DNA from: Nitrospirota bacterium
Lineage (GTDB): Bacteria; Nitrospirota; Nitrospiria; JACQBZ01
Direction: 5' to 3'
DNA length: 43,838 nt
Assembly (NCBI GenBank): GCA_016194285.1
Contig: JACQBZ010000060.1
Location: 1-43,838, forward strand
Made by a program: the position numbers and the translations under genes. Shown piece by piece: positions 1-8,501 of the stretch (positions are counted from its first letter, which is position 1; each line of letters begins with the position of its first letter). Below the pieces are notes generated by a model. It had not been told where the DNA came from. It saw only the letters and a program-made list of their open reading frames with translations, and searched no databases.

Positions 1-105
1 GGCGACTACAAGATCGGGATATCCAATGATGACGATACCGTATATCCACCGGGGCCTCGTCATGACAAACGGGTACACCGATAAGAAAATTAGGCAGGAC
101 AGTGG

Positions 106-138
106 AGGAAGTATACAGGAAGCGGCTAAAAAGCTCAA
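106..138 (-). promoter_or_regulatory. Candidate sigma70 promoter reading off the left window edge
   Basis: On the minus strand TTGAGC (133-138) and TATACT (110-115) are separated by 17 bases, a near-consensus pair. It would drive a minus-strand gene starting near position 63 (ATG) or slightly upstream (GTG) and running out of the window; only about 20 codons are visible and I do not recognise them. A plus-strand frame open from base 1 to a stop near position 84 could equally be the tail of a gene. Confidence 0.4.
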
Positions 139-155
139 GGGTGAAAGGGGGTGTC

Positions 156-175
156 GGGCGCAATGCATTGCGCCC
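156..175 (-). terminator. Perfect palindrome downstream of leuA, possible terminator
   Basis: GGGCGCAATG/CATTGCGCCC is a perfect 20-base palindrome 30 bases past the leuA stop. It can form a GC-rich hairpin, but there is no clean T-run after it on the minus strand, so it may be a rho-independent-like terminator of weak type or only an mRNA 3' stabiliser. Confidence 0.35.
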
Positions 176-204
176 CTTATGATGAATATTTCGCGCAAAC
201 GCGG

Positions 205-1755
205 TTAAATCAAGCCGACCTTGCCGTCGCCCTGGCCTTTTTTCGTTTTCCAGTAGGCCAGCTTGTTCAACGCGTTTAAGTAGGCCTTGGCCGAGGCCAC
301 GATGATGTCGGTGTCCGCGCCATAGCCCATCACGGTCTTGCCGTCCTCTTCAAGACGCACCGTCACTTCGCCCAGGGCATCCGTACCCCCGGTGATCGCC
401 GCCACGACGTAGGAGAGAAGACGGCTCTTCGTCTGGGTGATGGCCGCGATCGTTTTATAGGCGGCATCCACCGGGCCGTCGCCTTTGGCGACGTTCTGGA
501 TCGACTGGCCGTTCACCGCCAGCTCGATCGTGGCGGTGGGGGTCACTTCGCTTCCGCTCTCGACATGGATCTTTCGAAGGACATACGCCTCGGGGATCTT
601 GGACAGCTCTTCGTTCACGATCGTCTCGATGTCTTCAGCGAAAATTTCCTTTTTCTGGTCCGCGAGACGCTTCATCCGCTCGAAGGCCGCGTTCAGCTCC
701 TCCTCGGTCAACTGGTAGCCCAATTCCTCCAGCCTTTTCTTAAGCGCGTGGCGGCCGGAATGCTTTCCCAGCACGAGGCGGCTCTGGCCGAGACCGACCG
801 AGGCCGGCGTCATGATCTCGTAGGTCATCTTTTCCTTGAGCAGTCCGTCCTGATGGATGCCCGATTCGTGCGCGAAGGCGTTGGCCCCCACGACCGCCTT
901 GTTCGCTTGAACCGTCATTCCGGTGATCTTGCTCACCAGCCGGCTGGTTTTGGTAATCTCCTCGGTATGAATCCGTGTGTCGGCCCCGAAGAGATGGCGG
1001 CGCGTCCGCAAGGTCATCACGACCTCTTCCAGCGAGGCGTTGCCGGCCCGCTCCCCGATCCCGTTGATCGTGCATTCGACCTGCCCGGCCCCTTCCGATA
1101 TGGCCGCGAGCGAATTGGCCGTGGACAGGCCCAGATCGTTGTGGCAATGGACCGAGATGACGGCCTGCTGAATGTTCGGGACGCGCTCTCGAATCGTCCG
1201 GATCAGCGATCCGAACTCGTGCGGGATGGCGTAGCCGACCGTGTCGGCGATATTGACCGTCCGCGCACCGGCCGCGATGACCGCTTCCAGGACCTCGCAC
1301 AGATAGGTTTCATCCGAACGGGTCGCGTCCATCGGCGAGAACTCCACGTCCTCGACATAGCCTCGCGCCCGCTCGACCATTTCGACCGCGCGCTTAAGCG
1401 CCTGGTCGCGGGTGAGCCGGAACTGATGCTTGAGGTGGATATCGGACGTCGAGATAAAGGTGTGGATCCTCACCTTGGGCGCGCCCTTCAGCGCCTCCCA
1501 TGCGCTGTCCACGTCCTCCGGCTTGGCGCGGGCCAGGCTGGCGATCACGGGTCCTTCCACCTCGTGGGCGATCCGTTTCACGGCCTCGAAATCGCCGGGG
1601 GAGCTGAAGGCGAAGCCGGCCTCGATGATGTCCACGTGGAGCCGGGCCAGTTGCTTGGCGATCATCACCTTTTCTTCCACGTTCATGCTCGCGCCGGGTG
1701 ACTGCTCGCCGTCCCGGAGGGTCGTATCGAAAATTTTGATCATGCGTGTCATCAT
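205..1755 (-). CDS. leuA: 2-isopropylmalate synthase
   Basis: LeuA condenses 2-oxoisovalerate with acetyl-CoA, the first committed step of leucine synthesis in the cytoplasm. The HMGL-like TIM-barrel signature FDTTLRDGEQSPGASM lies at the N terminus. The second signature is present as VHCHNDLGLSTANS, with the metal-binding HxH, and the C-terminal third is the LeuA allosteric dimer domain that senses leucine. At 516 residues it has normal length. Four in-frame ATGs cluster at the start (1755, 1752 and 1743 are the usable ones); AGGAG just upstream favours 1755 or 1752. The gene is last in the ilv-psd-pssA-leuA string but has its own promoter and T-box leader, so it is probably controlled both by charged tRNA level and by leucine feedback. 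Confidence 0.96.
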   Translation of the reverse strand: MMTRMIKIFDTTLRDGEQSPGASMNVEEKVMIAKQLARLHVDIIEAGFAFSSPGDFEAVKRIAHEVEGPVIASLARAKPEDVDSAWEALKGAPKVRIHTFISTSDIHLKHQFRLTRDQALKRAVEMVERARGYVEDVEFSPMDATRSDETYLCEVLEAVIAAGARTVNIADTVGYAIPHEFGSLIRTIRERVPNIQQAVISVHCHNDLGLSTANSLAAISEGAGQVECTINGIGERAGNASLEEVVMTLRTRRHLFGADTRIHTEEITKTSRLVSKITGMTVQANKAVVGANAFAHESGIHQDGLLKEKMTYEIMTPASVGLGQSRLVLGKHSGRHALKKRLEELGYQLTEEELNAAFERMKRLADQKKEIFAEDIETIVNEELSKIPEAYVLRKIHVESGSEVTPTATIELAVNGQSIQNVAKGDGPVDAAYKTIAAITQTKSRLLSYVVAAITGGTDALGEVTVRLEEDGKTVMGYGADTDIIVASAKAYLNALNKLAYWKTKKGQGDGKVGLI

Positions 1756-1773
1756 GGGCTCCTGGAGTCTGAA

Positions 1774-1830
1774 ATTAAAAAGCCTTCGTCTCTACCGCAC
1801 CGGATTCGGTGCAACGCAGGGACGAAGGCT
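1774..1830 (-). terminator. Regulated intrinsic terminator of the leuA T-box
   Basis: On the minus strand AGCCTTCGTC (1821-1830) pairs perfectly with GACGAAGGCT (1781-1790) and is followed by TTTTTAATTT. The 5' arm also contains CGTCCCT, which can instead pair with the AGGGTGG of the T-box. This gives the mutually exclusive antiterminator/terminator arrangement expected of a transcriptional T-box. Confidence 0.85.
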
Positions 1831-2019
1831 ATCTCCGTGGTACCACCCTGATTTAGAAAAACAGGAATAAGTCCAATCCGACTTATCCTGTTTTTCCCTT
1901 GATTCGGCCCTTGACGTGGGCGTTGCGGCGTCGATTACGTTGTTGTTTCACCGACGCGGCTCCGAGGCGAGTTCAGTCCATTCTACAGACCTACTACTCC
2001 TCTTCACAGCCTTTCAATA
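1774..2019 (-). ncRNA. T-box riboswitch leader of leuA
   Basis: The minus strand contains AGGGTGGTACCACGG (1835-1849), which matches the conserved T-box consensus AGGGTGGNACCGCG. It is preceded by a strong hairpin, ACAGGATAAGTC-GGATTG-GACTTATTCCTGT (1861-1891), in the position of Stem III. Further upstream, GAAGAGGAGTAGTAGG near the 5' end resembles the start of Stem I. The downstream terminator shares CGTCCCT with the antiterminator. Known T-boxes bind uncharged tRNA at a specifier codon and at the acceptor end and then allow read-through. A CTC (Leu) triplet occurs in the Stem I region (GAACTCGCC), but I cannot prove by eye that it is the specifier. The predicted leader of about 260 nt fits the class. 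Confidence 0.88.
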
Positions 2020-2025
2020 CCGATT

Positions 2026-2055
2026 ATTATGTCAGGAAGCCCGTATACCTGTCAA
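2026..2055 (-). promoter_or_regulatory. Promoter of the leuA T-box transcript
   Basis: TTGACA (2050-2055) and CATAAT (2026-2031) lie 18 bases apart on the minus strand, immediately before the T-box leader. The -35 hexamer contains the TGA stop codon of pssA (2052-2054), so leuA can be transcribed independently of the ilv-pssA operon. Confidence 0.7.
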
Positions 2056-2834
2056 GTGTTGTGAGAATGGCCTGCCGGCGGAACCGAGGAGGGGTTGCGG
2101 GTGGGTGCCGGCCGCTTAAACGTTTTTCGGAACACAGCGGCGAGCGGCCGCTCGATGACGCCGGACAGCGCATACCCCGCAAACAGGACGAACAATAAAA
2201 TTTGCGGTTCGGCCGCAAGAATAATCAGGACCAGAACGGCCGAGACCAGCACGTGAAAGGGCTTGCGGCCCCGCAAGTGAAAATCCTTAAAGCTTCGGTA
2301 ACGAAACGTGCTGACCATCAGAAACGCCAGCGTGTAAATAAGCCCTAAGATCAGCAGCGGCTTGATCTCGGTTCCCATCCGAAGGATATGATGATCCAGC
2401 ACCACCAGCGAGGCGATCACCCCCGCCGCGGCCGGAATCGGAAGCCCGACGAAATGCTTGCTCTCGATCGTTCCAACCTGGACATTAAACCGCGCCAGTC
2501 TCAGCGTTCCACAGGCCACGAAAAGAAAGGCCGCGACCCAGCCCACACGTCCGTAGGTGCTTAACGCCCAGGAATAGATCAACAGACCGGGGGCGATGCC
2601 AAAGGAAACGAGATCGGCCAGTGAATCATATTCCACGCCGAACCGGCTGGTCGTCTTCGTCAGACGGGCCGATTTGCCGTCCAGTACGTCAAACGCCATC
2701 GCCACCAGGATGGCCATGGCGGCCCGCAGATAGTCGGCGTTAAAGACCGAGATGAGGGAATAAAAACCGCTGAAGAGGTTTCCGGTCGTCAACAGGTTCG
2801 GAACCAGATAGATGCCGCGTCGATAATCTTTCAT
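2052..2834 (-). CDS. pssA: CDP-diacylglycerol--serine O-phosphatidyltransferase
   Basis: PssA makes phosphatidylserine from CDP-diacylglycerol and serine at the inner membrane; Psd then converts it to phosphatidylethanolamine. The CDP-alcohol phosphotransferase motif DG(x)2AR(x)nG(x)3D(x)3D is present as DGKSAR...GVEYDSLAD near residues 50-75. Several hydrophobic segments follow, and the protein has the usual length of about 260 residues. GGGAG eight bases before the ATG supports the start. It lies 21 bases downstream of psd, so substrate-maker and substrate-user are co-transcribed. Its stop codon sits inside the leuA promoter. Confidence 0.95.
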   Translation of the reverse strand: MKDYRRGIYLVPNLLTTGNLFSGFYSLISVFNADYLRAAMAILVAMAFDVLDGKSARLTKTTSRFGVEYDSLADLVSFGIAPGLLIYSWALSTYGRVGWVAAFLFVACGTLRLARFNVQVGTIESKHFVGLPIPAAAGVIASLVVLDHHILRMGTEIKPLLILGLIYTLAFLMVSTFRYRSFKDFHLRGRKPFHVLVSAVLVLIILAAEPQILLFVLFAGYALSGVIERPLAAVFRKTFKRPAPTRNPSSVPPAGHSHNT

Positions 2835-2855
2835 TTTAATACTCCCGATAAACTT

Positions 2856-3500
2856 TTATTTTAAGACTCCAATGATGCTTGAACCGCCTTTGACTTTCTG
2901 TCCGAGTCGGATCTTGAGCTCCGTCCCCAGGGGTAGAAACAGGTCCGTTCGGGAACCAAAACGGATCATCCCGAATCGGCTTCCCCGGGCAACCTCCTCA
3001 CCCTCTTTCACCCAGCAAACGATCCGTCGCGCCACCAGCCCCGCGACCTGAACAAACACCAGCTTCACCCCCGAAGCGGTTTCGAGTAGAATGGCGTTCT
3101 GCTCGTTCTGGGTCGAGGCCAGATCCTTGTTCGCGGCCAAGAATGTTCCGGGCTGGTACTGAATCGCCCGAATCCGGCCCGTGCAGGGGATCCGATTCAC
3201 ATGAACGTCGAACACGTTTAAAAAGATGCTGACCTTGATCGCCCGATCCTTCAGGAACCGTTCCTCTTTGGCCTCGGACAACCCTATAATTTTACCATCT
3301 GCGGGAGAAACAATCAAATCTTCGCCGGCGGGAACAATTCGGTTGGGGTCTCTGAAAAACCAGAAAATCTGGAGGGCCAGGGCGACCATCAGGACGGTCA
3401 GCCAGACGACCTTCAGAAGCGCCACGGCCGCGGTCAGGACGGTCACGCCGATCAGAAACGGCAGCCGTTCGCGAACTACCGGTGACGGATCTTGGGCCAC
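2856..3500 (-). CDS. psd: Phosphatidylserine decarboxylase, short proenzyme type
   Basis: Psd decarboxylates phosphatidylserine to phosphatidylethanolamine. It is made as a proenzyme that cleaves itself to generate a pyruvoyl group on the smaller chain. The 214-residue protein belongs to the short class: an N-terminal hydrophobic pair at residues 15-50, FFRDPNR, the SPADGKI motif, and the self-cleavage site GGSSIIG near the C terminus (equivalent to LGST). The start is GTG (3498-3500); no better in-frame start is seen. It lies 23 bases after ilvC and 21 before pssA. Confidence 0.93.
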   Translation of the reverse strand: MAQDPSPVVRERLPFLIGVTVLTAAVALLKVVWLTVLMVALALQIFWFFRDPNRIVPAGEDLIVSPADGKIIGLSEAKEERFLKDRAIKVSIFLNVFDVHVNRIPCTGRIRAIQYQPGTFLAANKDLASTQNEQNAILLETASGVKLVFVQVAGLVARRIVCWVKEGEEVARGSRFGMIRFGSRTDLFLPLGTELKIRLGQKVKGGSSIIGVLK

Positions 3501-3523
3501 GATACGGTGAGAGATCCTCCGCC

Positions 3524-4573
<1,050 letters not shown>

Positions 4574-5101
4574 TTAGGTTCCAAACCGCTTTTTATCTTG
4601 TGGCTTGTCTTGGACCGCGGTCTTAATCTCTTCCCGGGCGATTGCGATCCGACCGGTTCGGACCAGATCCTTGATTCCCAAGGGCTTTAGCAAATTGATG
4701 ATCGCCTCGATCTTGTTGGTGTCGCCCGTGACCTCGATTGTATACGTGGCGGGCGTGGAATCGACGACGCGGGCCCGGAAGATATCCGTAATCCGCAAGG
4801 CCTCGGCGCGGTCTTCCCCCTTGGCGCTGATCTTGATTAGAACCGTTTCCCGGGCCACAAAGGCACCCTCACTCAGGTCGATGACCTTGATCACATCAAT
4901 CAGCTTGTTCAGCTGTTTAATGATTTGTTCCACAATCCGGTCATCCCCCCGAGTGACCAGGGTCATCATGGATACGGTAGGATCGATCGTGGGCCCCACG
5001 GACAGACTGTCAATGTTAAAGCCCCGTCCGCTGAATAAGCCGGCCACCCGAGACAGGACCCCGAACTTGTTTTCGACCATGACGGAGATGATGTGTTCCA
5101 T
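4574..5101 (-). CDS. ilvN: Acetolactate synthase, regulatory small subunit
   Basis: This is the regulatory subunit of acetohydroxyacid synthase; it binds valine and stimulates the catalytic IlvB subunit. The N-terminal ACT domain is clear (MVENKFGVLSRVAGLFSGRGFNIDSL), and the C-terminal half is the ALS_ss_C domain. The 175-residue length is of the IlvH type. A GGAG precedes the ATG by five bases. It lies 38 bases after ilvB and directly before ilvC. Confidence 0.95.
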   Translation of the reverse strand: MEHIISVMVENKFGVLSRVAGLFSGRGFNIDSLSVGPTIDPTVSMMTLVTRGDDRIVEQIIKQLNKLIDVIKVIDLSEGAFVARETVLIKISAKGEDRAEALRITDIFRARVVDSTPATYTIEVTGDTNKIEAIINLLKPLGIKDLVRTGRIAIAREEIKTAVQDKPQDKKRFGT

Positions 5102-5139
5102 GCGTGCTCCGGTTACGCAATGATAACTTGAATGATAAC

Positions 5140-6924
5140 TTAAGCCGTCAAGACCCCTTCTTTTTCACCGTTACCGGCCTTTTTCATGCCGGCCTTATCT
5201 TTCTCCTTTTTCCGAAGTTCCGGCGGATCCTCCATGATCATTTCGTTATTCGCCCCACCGGCCGGGATCATGGGATAACAATTTTCGTAAGGATCGACCT
5301 GAAAATCGATCAGCACCGGTTTGTCGATTTTTAAGGCCTCCTTGATCACCCCGTCCACTTCCTCCGGTTTCGTCGCTCGGAGACCGACCGCTCCATAGGC
5401 ATCCGCCAGTTTCACGTAATCCGGATGCTGGCCCAAGAAGCTGGAGGAGTAGCGGCTGTTGTAGAACAGATCCTGCCATTGACGGACCATGCCGTGATAA
5501 CCGTTGTTGACGATCGCCACTTTCACCGGAAGATGATAGTCCATGGCCGTGGCCATCTCCTGAAGGTTCATTTGAAAGCTCCCATCGCCGACAATGCTCA
5601 GGACCAACCGGCCGGGAAAAGCCCGTTGTGCCCCGAGTGCGGCCGGGAAACCGAATCCCATTGTGCCCAAACCACCCGATGTAAGCCAGGTCCGCGGATG
5701 GTCCAGTTTAAAGAACTGCGCCGCCCACATCTGGTGCTGGCCGACATCCGTGGACACGATGGGGTTTTGATCGTGGGTCAGCTCATACAACCGGTCGATC
5801 AGGTAGGGAGGTTTGATCTTCTGGTCCTTATTCTGCTTATACGTCAACGGGTTCTTTTTCTTCCATTCTTCGAGCTGGTTCCACCACGGCTTGAGTTCTT
5901 CCTTGCGCCGGCCGTCGAGAGAGGCCCGGAGGTGCTGGTTGAGTTCCTTGAGCACGCATTTCACGTCGCCCACGATCGGAATATCGACATTCATGATTTT
6001 TTGGATCGAGGTCGGATCGATATCGATATGGATGATCTTGGCGTGCGGCGCAAATTCGGATACCTTGCCCGTCACCCGATCGTCAAATCGGGAGCCGACG
6101 GCGATAATCAGGTCCGAATGATGGATCGCCATGTTGGAGGTGTAGCTGCCGTGCATTCCGAGCATTCCCAGAGAGAGGGGATGGGTTCCCGGAAAACTGC
6201 CGAGCGCCATCAGCGTCATGTCGACCGGGATCTGTGTCATCTCGGCAAACTCCCGCAGTTCTTCAAAGGCATTGGAGAAGACCGTTCCGCCTCCGACATA
6301 AAGGATGGGCCGCTTGGCTTTTAAGATGGCCTCGGCCGCTTGTTTGATCTGCCACTTGTGCCCTTCGTACGTCGGGTTATAGCCGCGGATATACACTTTT
6401 TCCGGGTAGTTGAATTCGGTCTGATTCATCGAAACGTCTTTGGGAATATCCACCAAAACCGGACCGGGACGTCCGGTGGTCGCGATGTAAAAGGCCTCTT
6501 TAATCGTCTGGGCGAGATCGTTAACATCCTTGACCAGGTAGTTGTACTTGGTGCATGGACGGCTGATCCCGACGTTGTCGGCCTCTTGAAAGGCATCATT
6601 GCCGATGAGACTGGTCGAGACCTGTCCGGTAAAGACCACAAGGGGAACGGAGTCCATAGAGGCATCCGCGAGCCCGGTTACGGTGTTCGTCATGCCCGGC
6701 CCGGAGGTCACAAGCACCACACCGGCTTTTCCGGTAGCCTTGGCATAGCCTTCGGCCATGTGCATCGCGCCCTGTTCATGTCGAGTCAGAATGACTTCGG
6801 GGTCTTTGTAATCGTACAATACGTCAAAAATCTTCAAAACCACGCCGCCGGGCAGGCCAAAAATAACCTTCACCCCTTCTTTCTTCAATGACTCGACAAA
6901 GATCTGAGCCCCGTTTAATTTCAT
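5140..6924 (-). CDS. ilvB: Acetolactate synthase, catalytic large subunit
   Basis: IlvB is a thiamine-diphosphate and FAD enzyme that condenses pyruvate with pyruvate or 2-oxobutyrate, the entry step for valine, leucine and isoleucine. It shows the N-terminal TPP-binding region with catalytic Glu (RHEQGAMHMAEGYA, residues 47-61), the central FAD-binding domain, and the C-terminal TPP motif GDGSF...NN (VGDGSFQMNLQE...NNGYHG). The product is 594 residues, standard size. GAGGAGA is about seven bases before the ATG. It is the first gene of ilvBNC-psd-pssA, with a promoter-like element about 100 bases upstream. Confidence 0.96.
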   Translation of the reverse strand: MKLNGAQIFVESLKKEGVKVIFGLPGGVVLKIFDVLYDYKDPEVILTRHEQGAMHMAEGYAKATGKAGVVLVTSGPGMTNTVTGLADASMDSVPLVVFTGQVSTSLIGNDAFQEADNVGISRPCTKYNYLVKDVNDLAQTIKEAFYIATTGRPGPVLVDIPKDVSMNQTEFNYPEKVYIRGYNPTYEGHKWQIKQAAEAILKAKRPILYVGGGTVFSNAFEELREFAEMTQIPVDMTLMALGSFPGTHPLSLGMLGMHGSYTSNMAIHHSDLIIAVGSRFDDRVTGKVSEFAPHAKIIHIDIDPTSIQKIMNVDIPIVGDVKCVLKELNQHLRASLDGRRKEELKPWWNQLEEWKKKNPLTYKQNKDQKIKPPYLIDRLYELTHDQNPIVSTDVGQHQMWAAQFFKLDHPRTWLTSGGLGTMGFGFPAALGAQRAFPGRLVLSIVGDGSFQMNLQEMATAMDYHLPVKVAIVNNGYHGMVRQWQDLFYNSRYSSSFLGQHPDYVKLADAYGAVGLRATKPEEVDGVIKEALKIDKPVLIDFQVDPYENCYPMIPAGGANNEMIMEDPPELRKKEKDKAGMKKAGNGEKEGVLTA

Positions 6925-7022
6925 ACACTTCTCTCCTCGGTGACCGTCTCTTACACGCCGGATCGTGTTGGATGGCTTCGATCTATCTATGCCACCGTAA
7001 ATTATGAGAAAACGAGAATTTT

Positions 7023-7052
7023 AATTTACCACAAGGGTTTGAGACTAGTCAA
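7023..7052 (-). promoter_or_regulatory. Candidate promoter of the ilvBNC-psd-pssA operon
   Basis: TTGACT (7047-7052) and TAAATT (7023-7028) lie 18 bases apart on the minus strand, leaving a leader of about 95 bases before ilvB. I see no terminator hairpin or leucine/valine-rich leader peptide in that leader. Confidence 0.5.
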
Positions 7053-7084
7053 CAGCAATGTTCATGAGCCGGTTATCAGAGGGA

Positions 7085-8335
7085 TTAAGGAGCGGGAGGC
7101 GTTTCAAAATGGTCACCTTTATAGATGACCTCCGTGCTCTTAAGGACTTTTGCGGTTGCGGTGGCATCCTGAACCGAAATGACCTGGAGCTCACCGATAA
7201 TGCGTCGAGGAAGTCGAACGCCCTTCCCGGGTGAGAAATAAGACGTCTTCTCGCCCGCGCGGACGATCGCATAACGGTCCCCGGAACGAACGCCTTGCTG
7301 CCGGCCCCTGTCCAGATAGACCACGTCAAACTGAGATTGGTCGACCCGATCTTCTTTGACTTCAACAATGAACCCTTCGAGTGGACCACTCGGGGGCGGA
7401 GGAGTGGTTTGATCGACAGAATCCTCCGGGGTCGGTGTAGACATCAGAAAATCGCCCGGGTGGATAGCGTCGTAAGAGGTGATCACCTTGGATGTTACGG
7501 TTTTCTCTTCCGGGTCTGCGCCCGTAATCTCTGCTTGGCCCAGGATCCGAATGAGGTCACCCAGATATTGGCCCGTTTTTGGATGGTAAACCTTGTGAAC
7601 CGAACGGTAAACAGTGTATCGGTCTCCGACCCGGGGCTGGGATCCATCCTTTGGGAGTACATAAGCCGTGTCACCCGCCCCGTTCAACTCGCGGCCGTCC
7701 CGGCCGGCGACCACAACGCCCGCGGGGCTCTGACCGGTCAAGATATACCCGCTCGCTGCAAGGAGTTTCATTTCGATTGGCTTCGCCGCGGGGACGGGTT
7801 GTTCCGGAGGCGTGATCTCGACGGGCTTTTCGCGCTCCGGGGGGGGCGCCGCTTCTTCAACGACCCTCGGGGAAGGTGAACTCGCGGGTTGTGCGGTTTC
7901 AACACGAGCCTCGAGCTGGGCCGCTTCGCCTCCGGGCAGATCGATCACGTTTCCAGGATAGATCAGGTCCGGGTTTATAATGTATTGGTTATTTTTCCAA
8001 ACTTTCGGCCATAGGAAGGAGTCTTGTAAATAGGCGTTCGAAATGCCCCAAAGGGTGTCTCTTGGCTTTACGGTATATTTTCTTGGACCGGTCGTGGTTT
8101 CAGGAACGGTCACGGTTCCGGGCTTGGAGGGAGTGACTTCTTCCGGAGGCGCCGGGGTTTCTTCGGTGGGCGTCGGCGTCTCCGCAGTGGAGTTCTCATC
8201 GGCCGACGCAGGCTCGCTCGTCGTGGTGGAAGGGGTTTCTTGACCCCAACTGACCGAGTTAATCCACGGCGCGGCCCACAGGGTCATCGCGATGAAGGTC
8301 AAGGCGCTCAGCCACCGTCGACCGAAATTCATCAT
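7085..8335 (-). CDS. Exported LysM-domain protein
   Basis: The 416-residue protein has an N-terminal signal sequence (charged NFGRR, then a hydrophobic run to about residue 30) and a Thr/Pro/Glu-rich linker (residues 35-80). One LysM peptidoglycan-binding domain follows at about 87-135 (KYTVKPRDTLWGISNAYL...YPGNVIDLP). After a second Pro-rich linker there is a long C-terminal region of unknown fold with repeated GDRY(T/A) motifs (VGDRYTVYR, SGDRYAIVR). The LysM suggests attachment to the wall in the periplasm; the C-terminal part has no function I can name. GAGGAG lies 11 bases before the first ATG, and a second ATG follows immediately. It is transcribed divergently from the beta-propeller lipoprotein. 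Confidence 0.85.
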   Translation of the reverse strand: MMNFGRRWLSALTFIAMTLWAAPWINSVSWGQETPSTTTSEPASADENSTAETPTPTEETPAPPEEVTPSKPGTVTVPETTTGPRKYTVKPRDTLWGISNAYLQDSFLWPKVWKNNQYIINPDLIYPGNVIDLPGGEAAQLEARVETAQPASSPSPRVVEEAAPPPEREKPVEITPPEQPVPAAKPIEMKLLAASGYILTGQSPAGVVVAGRDGRELNGAGDTAYVLPKDGSQPRVGDRYTVYRSVHKVYHPKTGQYLGDLIRILGQAEITGADPEEKTVTSKVITSYDAIHPGDFLMSTPTPEDSVDQTTPPPPSGPLEGFIVEVKEDRVDQSQFDVVYLDRGRQQGVRSGDRYAIVRAGEKTSYFSPGKGVRLPRRIIGELQVISVQDATATAKVLKSTEVIYKGDHFETPPAP

Positions 8336-8378
8336 GCAGAAAACTGCTCCTCAATCGGGTTAGATGCCGGTTTAGATA

Positions 8379-8454
8379 CCGATCGGCTCTTTCGATGAAT
8401 CCGCATTGATTAGATTACCAGATTGTCTGGAAAAGTCAAGGGGAGACCGATCGG
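8379..8454. repeat. Two CCGATCGG palindromes in a divergent promoter region
   Basis: ACCGATCGG occurs twice (8378-8386 and 8446-8454). Each contains the self-complementary octamer CCGATCGG, and they are 68 bases apart start to start. One lies in the LysM-gene leader, the other between the two divergent -35 boxes. They may be binding sites for a shared regulator; chance is possible. Confidence 0.3.
8412..8439 (-). promoter_or_regulatory. Promoter of the LysM-domain gene
   Basis: TTGACT (8434-8439) and TAATCT (8412-8417) are spaced by 16 bases on the minus strand, about 75 bases upstream of the gene start. Confidence 0.55.
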
Positions 8455-8460
8455 GCTGCC

Positions 8461-8489
8461 TTGACTCACCCCCTTGAATCCACTATAGT
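8461..8489 (+). promoter_or_regulatory. Promoter of the beta-propeller lipoprotein gene, near-leaderless
   Basis: TTGACT (8461-8466), a 17-base spacer and TATAGT (8484-8489) make a near-consensus promoter. Transcription would start at about 8496, only some six bases before the ATG at 8502, leaving no room for a Shine-Dalgarno sequence. Confidence 0.7.
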
Positions 8490-8501
8490 GGCTCTCAATT
8501 T

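Noticed and set aside
565-1701. 378-residue plus-strand ORF antisense to leuA
   Set aside because: It is a shadow of leuA in high-GC sequence; no domain is recognisable and leuA on the other strand is certain.
1861-1891. Hairpin with flanking T-run that looks like a terminator upstream of leuA
   Set aside because: Its position directly before the T-box core and the second, better terminator downstream identify it as T-box Stem III.
1899-2218. Small ORFs on both strands across 1899-2218
   Set aside because: They lie in the T-box leader and the pssA 3' end; no homology or start signals.
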